The notes beneath the pieces are model-generated. The model saw only the letters and a list, made by a program, of their open reading frames with translations. It was not told the DNA's origin and made no database searches. Source: Fusobacteriaceae bacterium (GTDB taxonomy: Bacteria > Fusobacteriota > Fusobacteriia > Fusobacteriales > Fusobacteriaceae). Taken from it: a stretch of DNA of 25,687 bases. A program made the translations under genes and the position numbers. This document shows positions 15,237-23,036 of this stretch, piece after piece (position 1 is the first letter of the stretch; the number at the start of each line of letters is the position of its first letter). The stretch spans positions 1 to 25,687 of the forward strand of contig JAFGUR010000136.1 of the NCBI GenBank assembly GCA_016938425.1, in the 5' to 3' direction.

Positions 15237-16754
15237 ATGTCTTGGACTGAAGAACAAAAATCCGTGATAAAATGCTCAGATTCGTTAATTGTGGTTAACG
15301 CCTGCGCCGGTTCAGGGAAAACAGCAACACTTATGGGTGTAATGAAGGCTAATCCAACAAAAAAAATTTTATATATAGTATTTAACAGTTCCATGAAAAA
15401 AGAAGCAGAAGAAAAAGTAAAAAAATATGAATTTCACCATGTGGACATAAAAACTTCGCATGGCCTTGCGTACAAACATTTTGGTAGGATGAATCAAATA
15501 GGGAATGTAAGCTATATTGATATTGCCGAAGCTTTTTCATGGGGAGCCAGCCCCCAAAGAAGAGGTTACTTGAGGACACTTTATTCTTATTATAAGAAAT
15601 ATTTGCAATCTGCTATTATTTCTATAGATGAGTTTTGTGGAAAAAATGGAGAGGAATTGATTCAGAAGTTAAAGACATATATAAAAAATGCGTCTATAGA
15701 GGAAGCTATAAAAAATATGAAAAAAATCTGGACAGGAATGGAGTCCGGAGAAATAAAAATGACACATGATTATTATTTGAAATATTTTGCTTTAAGTACA
15801 AAGACAGAGGCTTATTATGACATTGTTCTACTTGATGAAGCTCAGGATACCAATGAAATAATGCTTAGTATAATGGAGACAAAATTTCCGAAAGCGAGAA
15901 GAATCATTGTAGGTGACCATAATCAAGCAATTTATGCTTGGAGGGGAGCTGTAAATGCTATGGAATTTTTTTCAAAGATGGAGGGATCTACAAAATTATC
16001 TTTAACGAATTCATTTAGGGTGGGAAGTTCTACGGCAACTCTTGCAAATCAAGTAATAAATGCAAAACGTGATTTGTTTATGGAAATGAATGGTTTAAAT
16101 CAAAAACAGATATTAATTCCAAAAGTTGACAAAAGCAGACCCTATACTTATCTTGCCAGAACCAATGCTACTTTGTTTGAATACGGGGTAAATAATATGA
16201 ATAAGAAACTGCACTTTAATAATAATGTCAGTTTTAAAATATTGGAAGAGGTCTATGAACTTTTTATGGGAAATATTAAAGGAGTAGAAGATCCAAGACT
16301 GAAAATGTTTAGTAGTTTTGACTCCCTAAAATTCCACATGGATGAGGATGGAGTAGAAGAAACTGAAATAAAAATTGCGGTAAATGTAGTTGAAAAATAT
16401 AAAGAAACAACAAAGCAACACTTACATCAGCTAAAATCTAATCTCTCTGAGAAGGAACAATGCGATATATTGTTAAGTACTGTTCATGCTTCCAAAGGCC
16501 TTGAGTATGAAAGAGTTATTTTAGCAGATGATTTTGTGGATATCGAAAAAATTAATGAAAAGATAAATTTTTTGGAGAATAAAATACTTTCTTTGGATAA
16601 TAGTACGGAAAAATTAAAGAAATTCAAGGAAAATTATAATAATCTTTTTGGTTGGTTTAAAGAGGAATGTAACATTTTATATGTTGCTCTTACTCGCTCT
16701 TTTGGCGAAATGGAACTTAATAAAAATCTTTCAAAAATTTCCATAAAAAAATAA
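15237..16754 (+). CDS. Compact UvrD/FBH1-like SF1 DNA helicase
   Basis: A 505-residue superfamily 1A helicase, shorter than UvrD/PcrA/Rep (about 670-750) and closest in build to FBH1-like helicases. All motifs are intact: Walker A ACAGSGKT (22-29), motif II DEAQD (200-204), motif III GDHNQAIYAWRGA (227-239), motif IV NSFR (258-261), motif V STVHASKGLEYERV (414-427) and motif VI NILYVALTRS (479-488). It should unwind DNA 3' to 5' with ATP and may strip recombinase from single strands. Domains 1B and 2B look reduced. ATG at 15237 is preferred over GTG at 15231, because AGGAGGTG lies directly before it and contains the GTG. It has no co-transcribed partner; a repeat-derived leader lies in front. 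Confidence 0.92.
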   Translation: MSWTEEQKSVIKCSDSLIVVNACAGSGKTATLMGVMKANPTKKILYIVFNSSMKKEAEEKVKKYEFHHVDIKTSHGLAYKHFGRMNQIGNVSYIDIAEAFSWGASPQRRGYLRTLYSYYKKYLQSAIISIDEFCGKNGEELIQKLKTYIKNASIEEAIKNMKKIWTGMESGEIKMTHDYYLKYFALSTKTEAYYDIVLLDEAQDTNEIMLSIMETKFPKARRIIVGDHNQAIYAWRGAVNAMEFFSKMEGSTKLSLTNSFRVGSSTATLANQVINAKRDLFMEMNGLNQKQILIPKVDKSRPYTYLARTNATLFEYGVNNMNKKLHFNNNVSFKILEEVYELFMGNIKGVEDPRLKMFSSFDSLKFHMDEDGVEETEIKIAVNVVEKYKETTKQHLHQLKSNLSEKEQCDILLSTVHASKGLEYERVILADDFVDIEKINEKINFLENKILSLDNSTEKLKKFKENYNNLFGWFKEECNILYVALTRSFGEMELNKNLSKISIKK

Positions 16755-16904
16755 AGGAAATTCAGAAATAATTTGGTAAGAGTAGTGTGATACTATTTTG
16801 AAATTAATGTAATTTTTACTACGATTAAATTGTTAAAAGAAAATAATAGTAATATTGCATTTTTATAAATAAAAAATTTGTCTTTGGTGCAGATTTTTAT
16901 AGTA

Positions 16905-17045
16905 GTAGTTTAGAAAGTTTTTTTGTCATTATTTTATCTAGCCTTGTTTTTTTTAACTTTTCATCACCACAGTGGCAAGATTATGTAAAAAATATAGTTT
17001 TATATAAACAGAATAAAGTCGTTAGAGATTTGCAACGAGCTAATA
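16905..17045 (+). repeat. Hairpin repeat copy with leader motif before the small 92-residue gene
   Basis: A diverged copy: TAGTTTAGAAAG, then CACCACAGTGGCAAG (compare the stem at 105-121), and the leader motif ACAGAATAAAGTCGTTAGAG with GCAACGAGC. Here TCGTT (17019-17023) pairs with AACGA (17034-17038). GTTA at 17021 lies 50 bases before the ATG at 17071. The remainder of the 16755-17070 gap is AT-rich with no gene or terminator recognised. Confidence 0.45.
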
Positions 17046-17070
17046 TTTCTCTTAATTAGGGAGGTTTTTT

Positions 17071-17349
17071 ATGTCAAGAAGATCAATCGAAGATTTAAGA
17101 TTACAATTGGAGAGCATTCGTGCAAAAAAAACTAAAGAAAGAAAGCTTTTTATTTCTATTGAAAAGGAAAAATATAATAGATTTTTAACAGCAGTAGTTC
17201 TATCAAATAATAAAGATGAACCAATGGAAGTTACTTATAAAAAAATAGTGAATAAAATTATTGATGACTTTATTGAGTCGGTAGATTTTTATGATTTAAT
17301 TCAAGAAGATATAGATACGATTGCAGATATATTCGATGAAATAATTTAA
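17071..17349 (+). CDS. Small protein, possible ribbon-helix-helix regulator
   Basis: A 92-residue soluble protein. A basic N-terminus (MSRRSIEDLRLQLESIRAKKTKER) is followed by a short strand KLFISI and two predicted helices (EKEKYNRFLTAVVLSNN and VTYKKIVNKIIDDFIES). This strand-helix-helix order and spacing recall CopG/Arc-type ribbon-helix-helix DNA-binding proteins. The C-terminus is strongly acidic (DLIQEDIDTIADIFDEII). The similarity is structural impression only; no signature motif proves it. GGGAGG precedes the ATG. No toxin partner is adjacent, and the next gene is 237 bases away across a repeat. Confidence 0.7.
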   Translation: MSRRSIEDLRLQLESIRAKKTKERKLFISIEKEKYNRFLTAVVLSNNKDEPMEVTYKKIVNKIIDDFIESVDFYDLIQEDIDTIADIFDEII

Positions 17350-17371
17350 GATAGGTAATTCTCATTTAAGA

Positions 17372-17536
17372 TTTGTAACTGCTTAGGCATAGGAAACATT
17401 GTAAAACCAAAACTTTAGAGAAGTCGCGAGGAGTTGCGATTATAAGAACTGTGTCCCGACCCCCCCCTTTCTCTTCACACGCAGGCGCGTATAAGCTATA
17501 AATATTTGAAGCTTTTTATATGGCGGAGTAATTACT
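17372..17536 (+). repeat. Hairpin repeat copy upstream of the diguanylate cyclase gene
   Basis: About 165 bases with both ends visible: TTTGTAACTGCTTAGGCATA on the left; on the right, read in reverse complement, GTAATTACTCCGCCATATAA. The interior carries ACTTTAGAGAAGTCGCGAGGAG, a CCCCCCCCTTTCTCTT block and GCAGGCGCGTATAA, in the same order as 14708. No clear target-site duplication. It fills most of the gap between two genes. Confidence 0.6.
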
Positions 17537-17586
17537 AATATACTTAAGTATTTATTAGCTCTTATAAAAAAATGAAAGGTGATACT

Positions 17587-18717
17587 ATGGATGAAATTTT
17601 AAAAATAAATATAAATATTGTGGCAATAATTATGTTGGGAGTAATACATTACTTTGCATACAAAACTTTGGACATCACGGAAAAAGTAAATAAAGCTTTT
17701 ATAACTCTTTCTGCACTTACAATTTTTGAATTACTTTTGGAATCTGTAGGATGTTTTATAAACGGTAAAAAGGGATTAATTTCAAATTGCGCTGCACATA
17801 TTTTATATTTATTAATATTTATGGTAGCCCCTGTTTTATCCTATCTTTGGTTTTATTTTATAAAAGGTTGGGTTACCCCAAATAAGAGGGAAATATTGCA
17901 TAGGAGTTTATTCTTGGCACTACCAATTCTTATAAACTTTTTTTTAGTGTTTTCAACCATTAATAATGGAAACGTGTTTTTTATAGATGAAAACAATTTA
18001 TACCACAGGGGACCTTTGTTTAATTTGACGCTAGGTATATCTTATTCATATTTATTATTAAGTTTTTTTTGGATTTATACCCACAGAAATAAACTTCCAA
18101 GAACAGAAATTCTTTCATTTTTATTTTTTGGGATTGTGCCCTTAACAGGAGGAATAATTCAAATAAAATTTCCAAATTTTCTATTCATTTGGAGTTCTTC
18201 GGCATTTTCTTTAGTTATTGTATATATATTTTTACAAAAGAGAATGATCCATTTAGACTTTTTAACAGGGACTTGGACAAGAGAATCATTTTTTGGTTAT
18301 TTTTATGGTCGATTAGAAAAAAGCAGGGAAAAAGTTCCTATGATTTTTGCCGATATAGATAATTTAAAAAAAATTAATGATAACTTTGGTCATATAGAAG
18401 GCGATTATGCAATAAAAAAAGCTATTGGGATTATAAAAGGAAGCTTAAGAAAAACCGATATAGTTTCAAGATATGGTGGAGATGAATTTATAATATTGCT
18501 GGATTCAGAAAAAAAAGAAGATTTGGAAAAAATTATTGAAAGAATCCAAAGGGGCTTTGAAAAATATAACAGATACTCTAAAAAAGAGTATGTGCTTTCT
18601 GTGACTTTTGGTTATGAAGAGTTTACAAAAGATTATGAAAATTTAGAAAAATTTATAGATGTAATTGATAGTAAAATGTATACCAATAAGAAGAGTAAAA
18701 AAGAAATCTTTGCATAA
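17587..18717 (+). CDS. Membrane-bound diguanylate cyclase (GGDEF)
   Basis: A 376-residue enzyme that makes cyclic di-GMP from two GTP. The first ~215 residues form about seven hydrophobic segments (e.g. NIVAIIMLGVIHYFAY, AAHILYLLIFMVAPVLSYLW, ILSFLFFGIVPLTGGIIQI), a likely membrane sensor. A GGDEF domain follows: DFLTGTWTRESFFGYF, then ADIDNLKKINDNFGHIEGD, then the active site RYGGDEF with GGDEF at 297-301. The inhibitory RxxD site is intact (RKTD, 288-291), five residues before GGDEF, so product inhibition is expected. ATG at 17587 is preferred over 17572, because AAAGGTGAT lies just before it. A terminator at 18758 ends the single-gene unit. No EAL domain or c-di-GMP receptor is nearby. Confidence 0.92.
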   Translation: MDEILKININIVAIIMLGVIHYFAYKTLDITEKVNKAFITLSALTIFELLLESVGCFINGKKGLISNCAAHILYLLIFMVAPVLSYLWFYFIKGWVTPNKREILHRSLFLALPILINFFLVFSTINNGNVFFIDENNLYHRGPLFNLTLGISYSYLLLSFFWIYTHRNKLPRTEILSFLFFGIVPLTGGIIQIKFPNFLFIWSSSAFSLVIVYIFLQKRMIHLDFLTGTWTRESFFGYFYGRLEKSREKVPMIFADIDNLKKINDNFGHIEGDYAIKKAIGIIKGSLRKTDIVSRYGGDEFIILLDSEKKEDLEKIIERIQRGFEKYNRYSKKEYVLSVTFGYEEFTKDYENLEKFIDVIDSKMYTNKKSKKEIFA

Positions 18718-18757
18718 ATTTTTATTCTACATTAAATAATGATTATTAACTTTTTTT

Positions 18758-18784
18758 ATTCGGAAATTTTTCCGAATTTTTTTG
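18758..18784 (+). terminator. Terminator of the diguanylate cyclase gene
   Basis: ATTCGGAAA pairs with TTTCCGAAT across two bases, followed by TTTTTTTG, 41 bases after the stop codon. Confidence 0.85.
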
Positions 18785-18988
18785 TTTGGTTTTTTAGAAA
18801 TAATATCAGGTTTATTATACTTGAGTAGTCATATTATGCTTTATATTAAGTGATATAATTTGAAATTGGGGAGAGCTACATCATATTAAATAAATAGTTT
18901 TAAAGAGATTATAGAATCTTATATCATTTAAAATAATTTATAAGCAAAATTTTTAAAATTTTTTGTTTAAAAAAATCAAAAATTAAGT

Positions 18989-19308
18989 TATAATATGTTT
19001 GGGTTTTATCATAGGCGATTAAAATATATTAGAGGTGTACACAAATTTGCCATAAATATAAGCTACATTAGCTTAATTATTTGAGAAAATCTTTTGATTA
19101 ATTTAGTGGCTATAGATAAATAACAAATTAAATATAAGAGGATGAAATTTGCTGTAAGTAGTGGAGATGAAATTCCGCCAGAGAGTCGGGAGCTGACTGA
19201 GAGGCAGTGTCTTTAGGCTCTTTTCTTTAATATAGAAGAACGAGGTTTTTCTAAGGGGAATTCTCGTGCTTTTGAGACAAGCTATAATTTATAGAGTTTG
19301 GAGGTAAT
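18989..19308 (+). promoter_or_regulatory. Putative promoter and long structured leader of the J-domain-like gene
   Basis: A perfect TATAAT (18989-18994) with a weak TTTAAA 17 bases upstream would start a leader of about 300 bases. Its last part can fold: GTGGA/TCCGC (19161-19165 with 19174-19178), AGTC/GACT (19184-19187 with 19195-19198) flanked by a purine-rich loop, TTCTT/AAGAA (19223-19227 with 19236-19240), ACGAG/CTCGT (19240-19244 with 19263-19267), and an outer helix TGTCT/AGACA (19208-19212 with 19275-19279). CAGAGAGTCGGGAGCTGACTGAGAG looks faintly T-box-like, but no T-box antiterminator sequence is present. No other gene lies in the 18718-19308 gap. Confidence 0.35.
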
Positions 19309-20004
19309 ATGAAAAAGTATTATGAAACATTAGGTATTAGACCTACAAGTAGTTTGGAAGACATAGAAATGGTATACAGAATTCTGCTACAAAAATATAA
19401 TCCCAATGCGGCAAGAACTTTAAATTTGAAAGAAGAGGCTACAAAAAAAACACGAGAAATTGAAGAGGCCTATAGAAATATAAAAAAACATTTTTTTAAT
19501 GATGAAGAAAATGGGTGTGCTGATATTAATCAAGAATTGGATTATGAGGAAAAAAATGAAATATATAAATGTATTCAAAAATCTATTTTAAATGACATAT
19601 CCAATTCAAAATATATAAAATTTCCACAGGTTAATACATTAAAAATAGATTTTTTATTTGATAAAATAAAAGTTGAAGGGACATTTAATAATAAAAATAA
19701 TGCAGATCAAATAGTAAAGACAAATTATATTATTTATTTGGATCATGAATATAAAGTTTTGAAATTGGATTTTCGAGCTAATCAAATGACAAACAAAAAT
19801 GTTGGTTTTGCTAATCGAAAAAACAATTTAAACTTGTCTAAATTTATTTTTGTATTTATTTTTATTTTTGCATTGTTATTTTTAATCAAAAATTATATTG
19901 GAAGTGATTTAATTCAAGCAAATTCAAAATCGAATAATTCCGTTATAAATGAGGACTTAAATAGTACAACTACGACTAAAGAAGTAGATTTAGAGAAAGA
20001 TTGA
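19309..20004 (+). CDS. Membrane protein with a degenerate J domain
   Basis: A 231-residue protein. Residues 1-62 match the J-domain fold: KKYYETLGIRPTSSLEDIEMVYRILLQKY for helices I-II, then a helix III-like TKKTREIEEAYRNIKK. The HPD motif needed to stimulate DnaK is replaced by NPN (31-33), so canonical co-chaperone activity is unlikely. A middle region (about 75-160) with beta-like stretches (TLKIDFLFDKIKVEGTF; YIIYLDHEYKVLKLDF) is unrecognised. One membrane segment (about 179-197, FIFVFIFIFALLFLIKNYIG) leaves a short polar tail outside. GGAGG precedes the ATG. It could anchor or recruit a partner at the inner membrane; the role is unknown. A long leader lies in front. Confidence 0.8.
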   Translation: MKKYYETLGIRPTSSLEDIEMVYRILLQKYNPNAARTLNLKEEATKKTREIEEAYRNIKKHFFNDEENGCADINQELDYEEKNEIYKCIQKSILNDISNSKYIKFPQVNTLKIDFLFDKIKVEGTFNNKNNADQIVKTNYIIYLDHEYKVLKLDFRANQMTNKNVGFANRKNNLNLSKFIFVFIFIFALLFLIKNYIGSDLIQANSKSNNSVINEDLNSTTTTKEVDLEKD

Positions 20005-20123
20005 GTCTAATAGGACCAAATAATTTATGGTAACTGTATTTTTCTGACAGTTTAAGACTTTTGCATAATAAAGCACTTTGTAAATATAGGAAAGACACCA
20101 AAGCATAAGCCAGAAGCTTATTA

Positions 20124-20203
20124 TCCCACAAGGGTTCCTAAAGGATAATTCCCTTTGGTCAAAAAAGCTCCGTTTTATTGAGTAAAAATTTGACGTTGGA
20201 CGT
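20124..20203 (+). repeat. Second repeat family, copy 2 of 2
   Basis: Similar to 13406-13487. It keeps the hairpin AAGGG/CCCTT plus TTCCT/AGGA although several stem bases differ. Shared blocks are AAAGGATAATTCCCTT, GGTCAAAAAAGCTC, TTTTATTG and TGACGTTGGA. No gene was seen in the 20005-20463 gap. Confidence 0.65.
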
Positions 20204-20340
20204 AAATAAAATCAATAAGATAGAAATATTCTTTTTTATTAATTTGGTGTCCCTCAACCATTGCTGGCCGGGTTTAGACATTCTTAAGAGCTTTAGCTAT
20301 TAGAATATTTTATGAGGAGCTTAAGGCTTAATTCCTTAAA

Positions 20341-20450
20341 CTGACGATATCGAGGCTATGTCCCGCAAATTCTGCATCTTTATGCGCCATAGGCGCGTCG
20401 ATTGATATTTAAAACAAGAATTAGCAATGTTTTTATATGAATAAGAAGAA
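20341..20450 (+). repeat. Right-half remnant of the hairpin repeat
   Basis: TATGCGCCATAGGCGCG followed by TTGATATTTAAAAC and TTTTTATATGAATAA matches the right part of the element at 14708 (TATGCGCCAAGGCGCG, TTGATATTTAAAG, TTTTATATGGC). The left end is not recognisable. Confidence 0.5.
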
Positions 20451-20463
20451 GTATATATATTTA

Positions 20464-20961
20464 TTAGTCTGATTGTTTGTACTTACTTTTAAAAGTTTCC
20501 ACATTGTTAAAGACTTTAATTAAAAGATTTTCTAGACAGGCTTTTTCTTGGAGACTCAAACCTTTTAGAAAGGTACTGTTAAAATCTATATATAGATCTA
20601 AAAAATATGGAACAATCAATTCTCCCTTTTCTGTCAAACAAATGTTCTTTTTTCTTTTGTCATGAATGTTTACAAATTTTTTAATAAAACCTTTATCAAT
20701 TAGACTTTTAGTTAGCTTAGAAATCAAAGTCAAATCTGTGTGAAGTATTTCGGAAATTCTGGATTGAGCAATACCGGAATTATGCCCGATTAAAAGCAAA
20801 TATAAACCCTCTAATCTTGAAATTCCTAAAGTGGTTTTTATGTTAGCGTAATTGTTGAAGTAGAACTCTAATTCTCGATGTGCCAATGCTAGATAATTGC
20901 TTATCAAAAAATCGTTTTTAACTAATGAAGATTTATCGTCATTTAAAAAATCAAGTTTCAT
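20464..20961 (-). CDS. MarR-family transcriptional regulator
   Basis: A 165-residue winged-helix regulator. The recognition region reads SGIAQSRISEILHTDLTLISKLTKSLIDKGFIKK (about residues 62-95), followed by the wing with the family signature NIHDKRKKNICLTEKGE. Flanking helices should form the dimer. The ATG at 20961 is preferred over one five codons upstream (20976), because AAAGGGG lies just before it. It has its own promoter, overlapped by two ATTATAAT palindromes, so it probably regulates itself. Targets and ligand are unknown; the neighbouring minus-strand gene upstream is not obviously co-regulated. Confidence 0.9.
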   Translation of the reverse strand: MKLDFLNDDKSSLVKNDFLISNYLALAHRELEFYFNNYANIKTTLGISRLEGLYLLLIGHNSGIAQSRISEILHTDLTLISKLTKSLIDKGFIKKFVNIHDKRKKNICLTEKGELIVPYFLDLYIDFNSTFLKGLSLQEKACLENLLIKVFNNVETFKSKYKQSD

Positions 20962-20990
20962 TTTACCCCTTTCCATTCAAAGCTCTTCAC

Positions 20991-21020
20991 ATTATAATCT
21001 AAATTATAATAATATGTCAA
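20991..21020 (-). promoter_or_regulatory. Promoter with overlapping palindromes for the MarR-type gene
   Basis: On the minus strand, TTGACA (21020-21015), an 18-base spacer and TATAAT (20996-20991). ATTATAAT occurs at both 20991-20998 and 21003-21010, four bases apart, giving a 20-bp inverted repeat over the -10 region. This is a fitting operator for MarR self-repression. Confidence 0.7.
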
Positions 21021-21042
21021 GAATTTTGAGAAGGATGAGGAC

Positions 21043-22923
21043 TTATTTATCAATGCTTTCTTTTAATAAAGAACCTTCTATACTATTTATACCTAGGAAT
21101 ATTAATGTTTCTTTTGTAAGGTGTTTTAATCTGGAAATCATATTAAATAATTCTTCTCTTTTTAATTGATTATCAATTTCGGAATCATAAAAAAAATCTT
21201 TATAAAAGTAATTTCCTAATAAAAAAGGGTTCTGTATGATATTTACAAATTTTATATTCCATAAATTGTTTTCTATATCTATTAAAATTGTGAAATCAGA
21301 TTTTTTTGCATAGTTTAAAAAACTTGTAGGGGTTCCCAAGCTAACACCGGAAAAACTTAATTTATGTTGTATTTCATCTAAAGATTCGGTTTCTTTCAAA
21401 CCTTTTCTAACACTGGTGAAGAATTCTAAATTATAATCTTTAAAATTTTCAAAAACTTTGATATTTTCTATGAAATTTTTGGAAATATCTGTCAGTTTTT
21501 TAATAGATATATATATATCTTTAGAAAAAAGTTCCTTATAAGTTAAGAGCTCAGAGTAAAAATCATAAACATTTTTGTAGGTTTTACTAAAAAAATCAAT
21601 GAAAAACTGTAATTTTTTTATGGTGTTTAACTCAAAATTTTTTGAATTTTTCAAAATTTTTTCTAAAAAATATTTGTCGCCCTTAATTGTATTAGAAAGT
21701 TTTGTTGCTTCAAAATAATTAAAATCAAAAATTAGAATCAAAATTTGCTTAAGTTCATCGGAATTGAGGTATATATTTCCAAAATTATAATAGATAATTG
21801 CTAAAGAACTTAGTGCATAAGTACAAGGGTTTTCCAAAATTCGTTCATTTTTATCGAGAGTGATAAAAGGAATAGAATTAATTTTGCAAATTTCGCTAAG
21901 CCGATATTCCAACAAAATATTTCTGCAAGGAGAGATTATGGAAATTATTTTATCTTGCCAATAGTTGTTTATTATTTTGATCAAAAACTCGATAATATCT
22001 GATTTTGATTCAAATTCGTTATTTATATGAAGCTCTTTTGACTGTAAATTAAAATTTTCATTAAAAAACAGATTTTTACTCAATTTTTCTAAAAAAGTGT
22101 CGGATTTTTGTAAATCTAAATTTTTTTCATTAAATTCATTTATAAATGTTTCGGACTTTTTACCGTTTGGGAAGTATATGCCATAAGGACCGTTGCTATT
22201 TTCGTAAACAGTTATATTTTCAAAAAAAATTAAAAAATTACAGATGGCAGGAATTTGACAATCGAAATCATTTACAATTATTTTTTTATATTTTTTCAAT
22301 GACTTCAAATATATTATGTTTTTTAATAATAAATTGTTGTATATATAAAGAGAGGAAGGATAATCAATTACTCCTTCTTTTAATGTTCTTGTAATATATA
22401 TTTCCAAAAGTTTATTTAGCTCTTCATAGCTTTTTTCGCTCAGCAATTCCTTATGCAATTCTTGCTTCCTGATTAAGTTAGAAAATCTTGTATAAGGAAT
22501 ATTGTTTGAAGAAAGACTATATAAATTGGAAAGCATTTTTTGAGCAAGTTCTTCATCTGTAAAAGCAATTTCTTTAAGCTGCCCTTTAGTCTTTAAATAT
22601 TCGATTACTTTAATCATAAGAGTTTGTGAACTTTCAAAAGTTAGAAATACAGGTTTTTTGATATTCTTTTTCAAAATCTTTGAGTTTTCCAAAACTAAAT
22701 CCCAATTGAGTCTAATTTCTTTTTGTATAAAAGAAAAATAGGATGAAATATTGGTATGAAATTCATCTTTTAAAGTTTCTTTCCACAAAATTCTTTGGGG
22801 TCTTTGCAAGACAAAAACAAGAATTTCATCTTTGGTATATTCTTTTAGGAAATTACGGTACTCTTCTGTGGCTGTTTTAAAGAGCAAGTTAGATGATACG
22901 GATATTATTTTCTTTTTTTGCAT
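21043..22923 (-). CDS. Degenerate SF1/AddB-like helicase-related protein
   Basis: A 626-residue protein not closely recognised, but with a helicase-like skeleton. The N-terminus IISVSSNLLFKTATEEYRNF sits where a Walker A loop belongs but lacks G-x-GKT. KKIIVNDFDCQIPAICNFLIFF (214-235) resembles motif II (VDEfQD...Q) with the acidic pair degraded. LSFSGVSLGTPTSF...FTILIDIENNLWN (522-556) resembles motif V, and QLKREELFNMISRLKHLTKETLIFLG (587-611) resembles motif VI. There is no C-terminal nuclease or iron-sulfur cysteine cluster, which AddB has, and the length is about half of AddB. ATP hydrolysis is unlikely. It may be a non-catalytic subunit or a decayed but intact relative. AGGAGG lies before the ATG. 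It is divergent from the (p)ppGpp synthetase gene, with 113 bases between. Confidence 0.7.
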   Translation of the reverse strand: MQKKKIISVSSNLLFKTATEEYRNFLKEYTKDEILVFVLQRPQRILWKETLKDEFHTNISSYFSFIQKEIRLNWDLVLENSKILKKNIKKPVFLTFESSQTLMIKVIEYLKTKGQLKEIAFTDEELAQKMLSNLYSLSSNNIPYTRFSNLIRKQELHKELLSEKSYEELNKLLEIYITRTLKEGVIDYPSSLYIYNNLLLKNIIYLKSLKKYKKIIVNDFDCQIPAICNFLIFFENITVYENSNGPYGIYFPNGKKSETFINEFNEKNLDLQKSDTFLEKLSKNLFFNENFNLQSKELHINNEFESKSDIIEFLIKIINNYWQDKIISIISPCRNILLEYRLSEICKINSIPFITLDKNERILENPCTYALSSLAIIYYNFGNIYLNSDELKQILILIFDFNYFEATKLSNTIKGDKYFLEKILKNSKNFELNTIKKLQFFIDFFSKTYKNVYDFYSELLTYKELFSKDIYISIKKLTDISKNFIENIKVFENFKDYNLEFFTSVRKGLKETESLDEIQHKLSFSGVSLGTPTSFLNYAKKSDFTILIDIENNLWNIKFVNIIQNPFLLGNYFYKDFFYDSEIDNQLKREELFNMISRLKHLTKETLIFLGINSIEGSLLKESIDK

Positions 22924-22939
22924 AACAACCTCCTTTCCT

Positions 22940-22968
22940 ATTATACTAAGTATGTAAGCGAAAGTAAA
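22940..22968 (-). promoter_or_regulatory. Promoter of the helicase-like gene
   Basis: On the minus strand, TTTACT (22968-22963), a 17-base spacer and TATAAT (22945-22940). The predicted start, about 22933, falls at the ribosome site, giving a leader of only about ten bases. This may mean another promoter is used. Confidence 0.5.
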
Positions 22969-23036
22969 TAGCCTTGCTTTTTTTTGGCTTATAATGTATT
23001 ATATGTAGTGGTTTATTTGTGGAAAGGGGTAATTAA

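Noticed and set aside
19141..19290. T-box or TPP riboswitch before the J-domain-like gene.
   Set aside because: The AGAGAG...GCTG...TGAGA resemblance lacks the T-box antiterminator sequence, and the TPP core elements after CTGAGA are missing; the gene is not amino-acid or thiamine related.
20032..20052. AACTGT...ACAGTT as a terminator after the J-domain-like gene.
   Set aside because: The stem is only six A/T-rich base pairs with no T-run directly after it.
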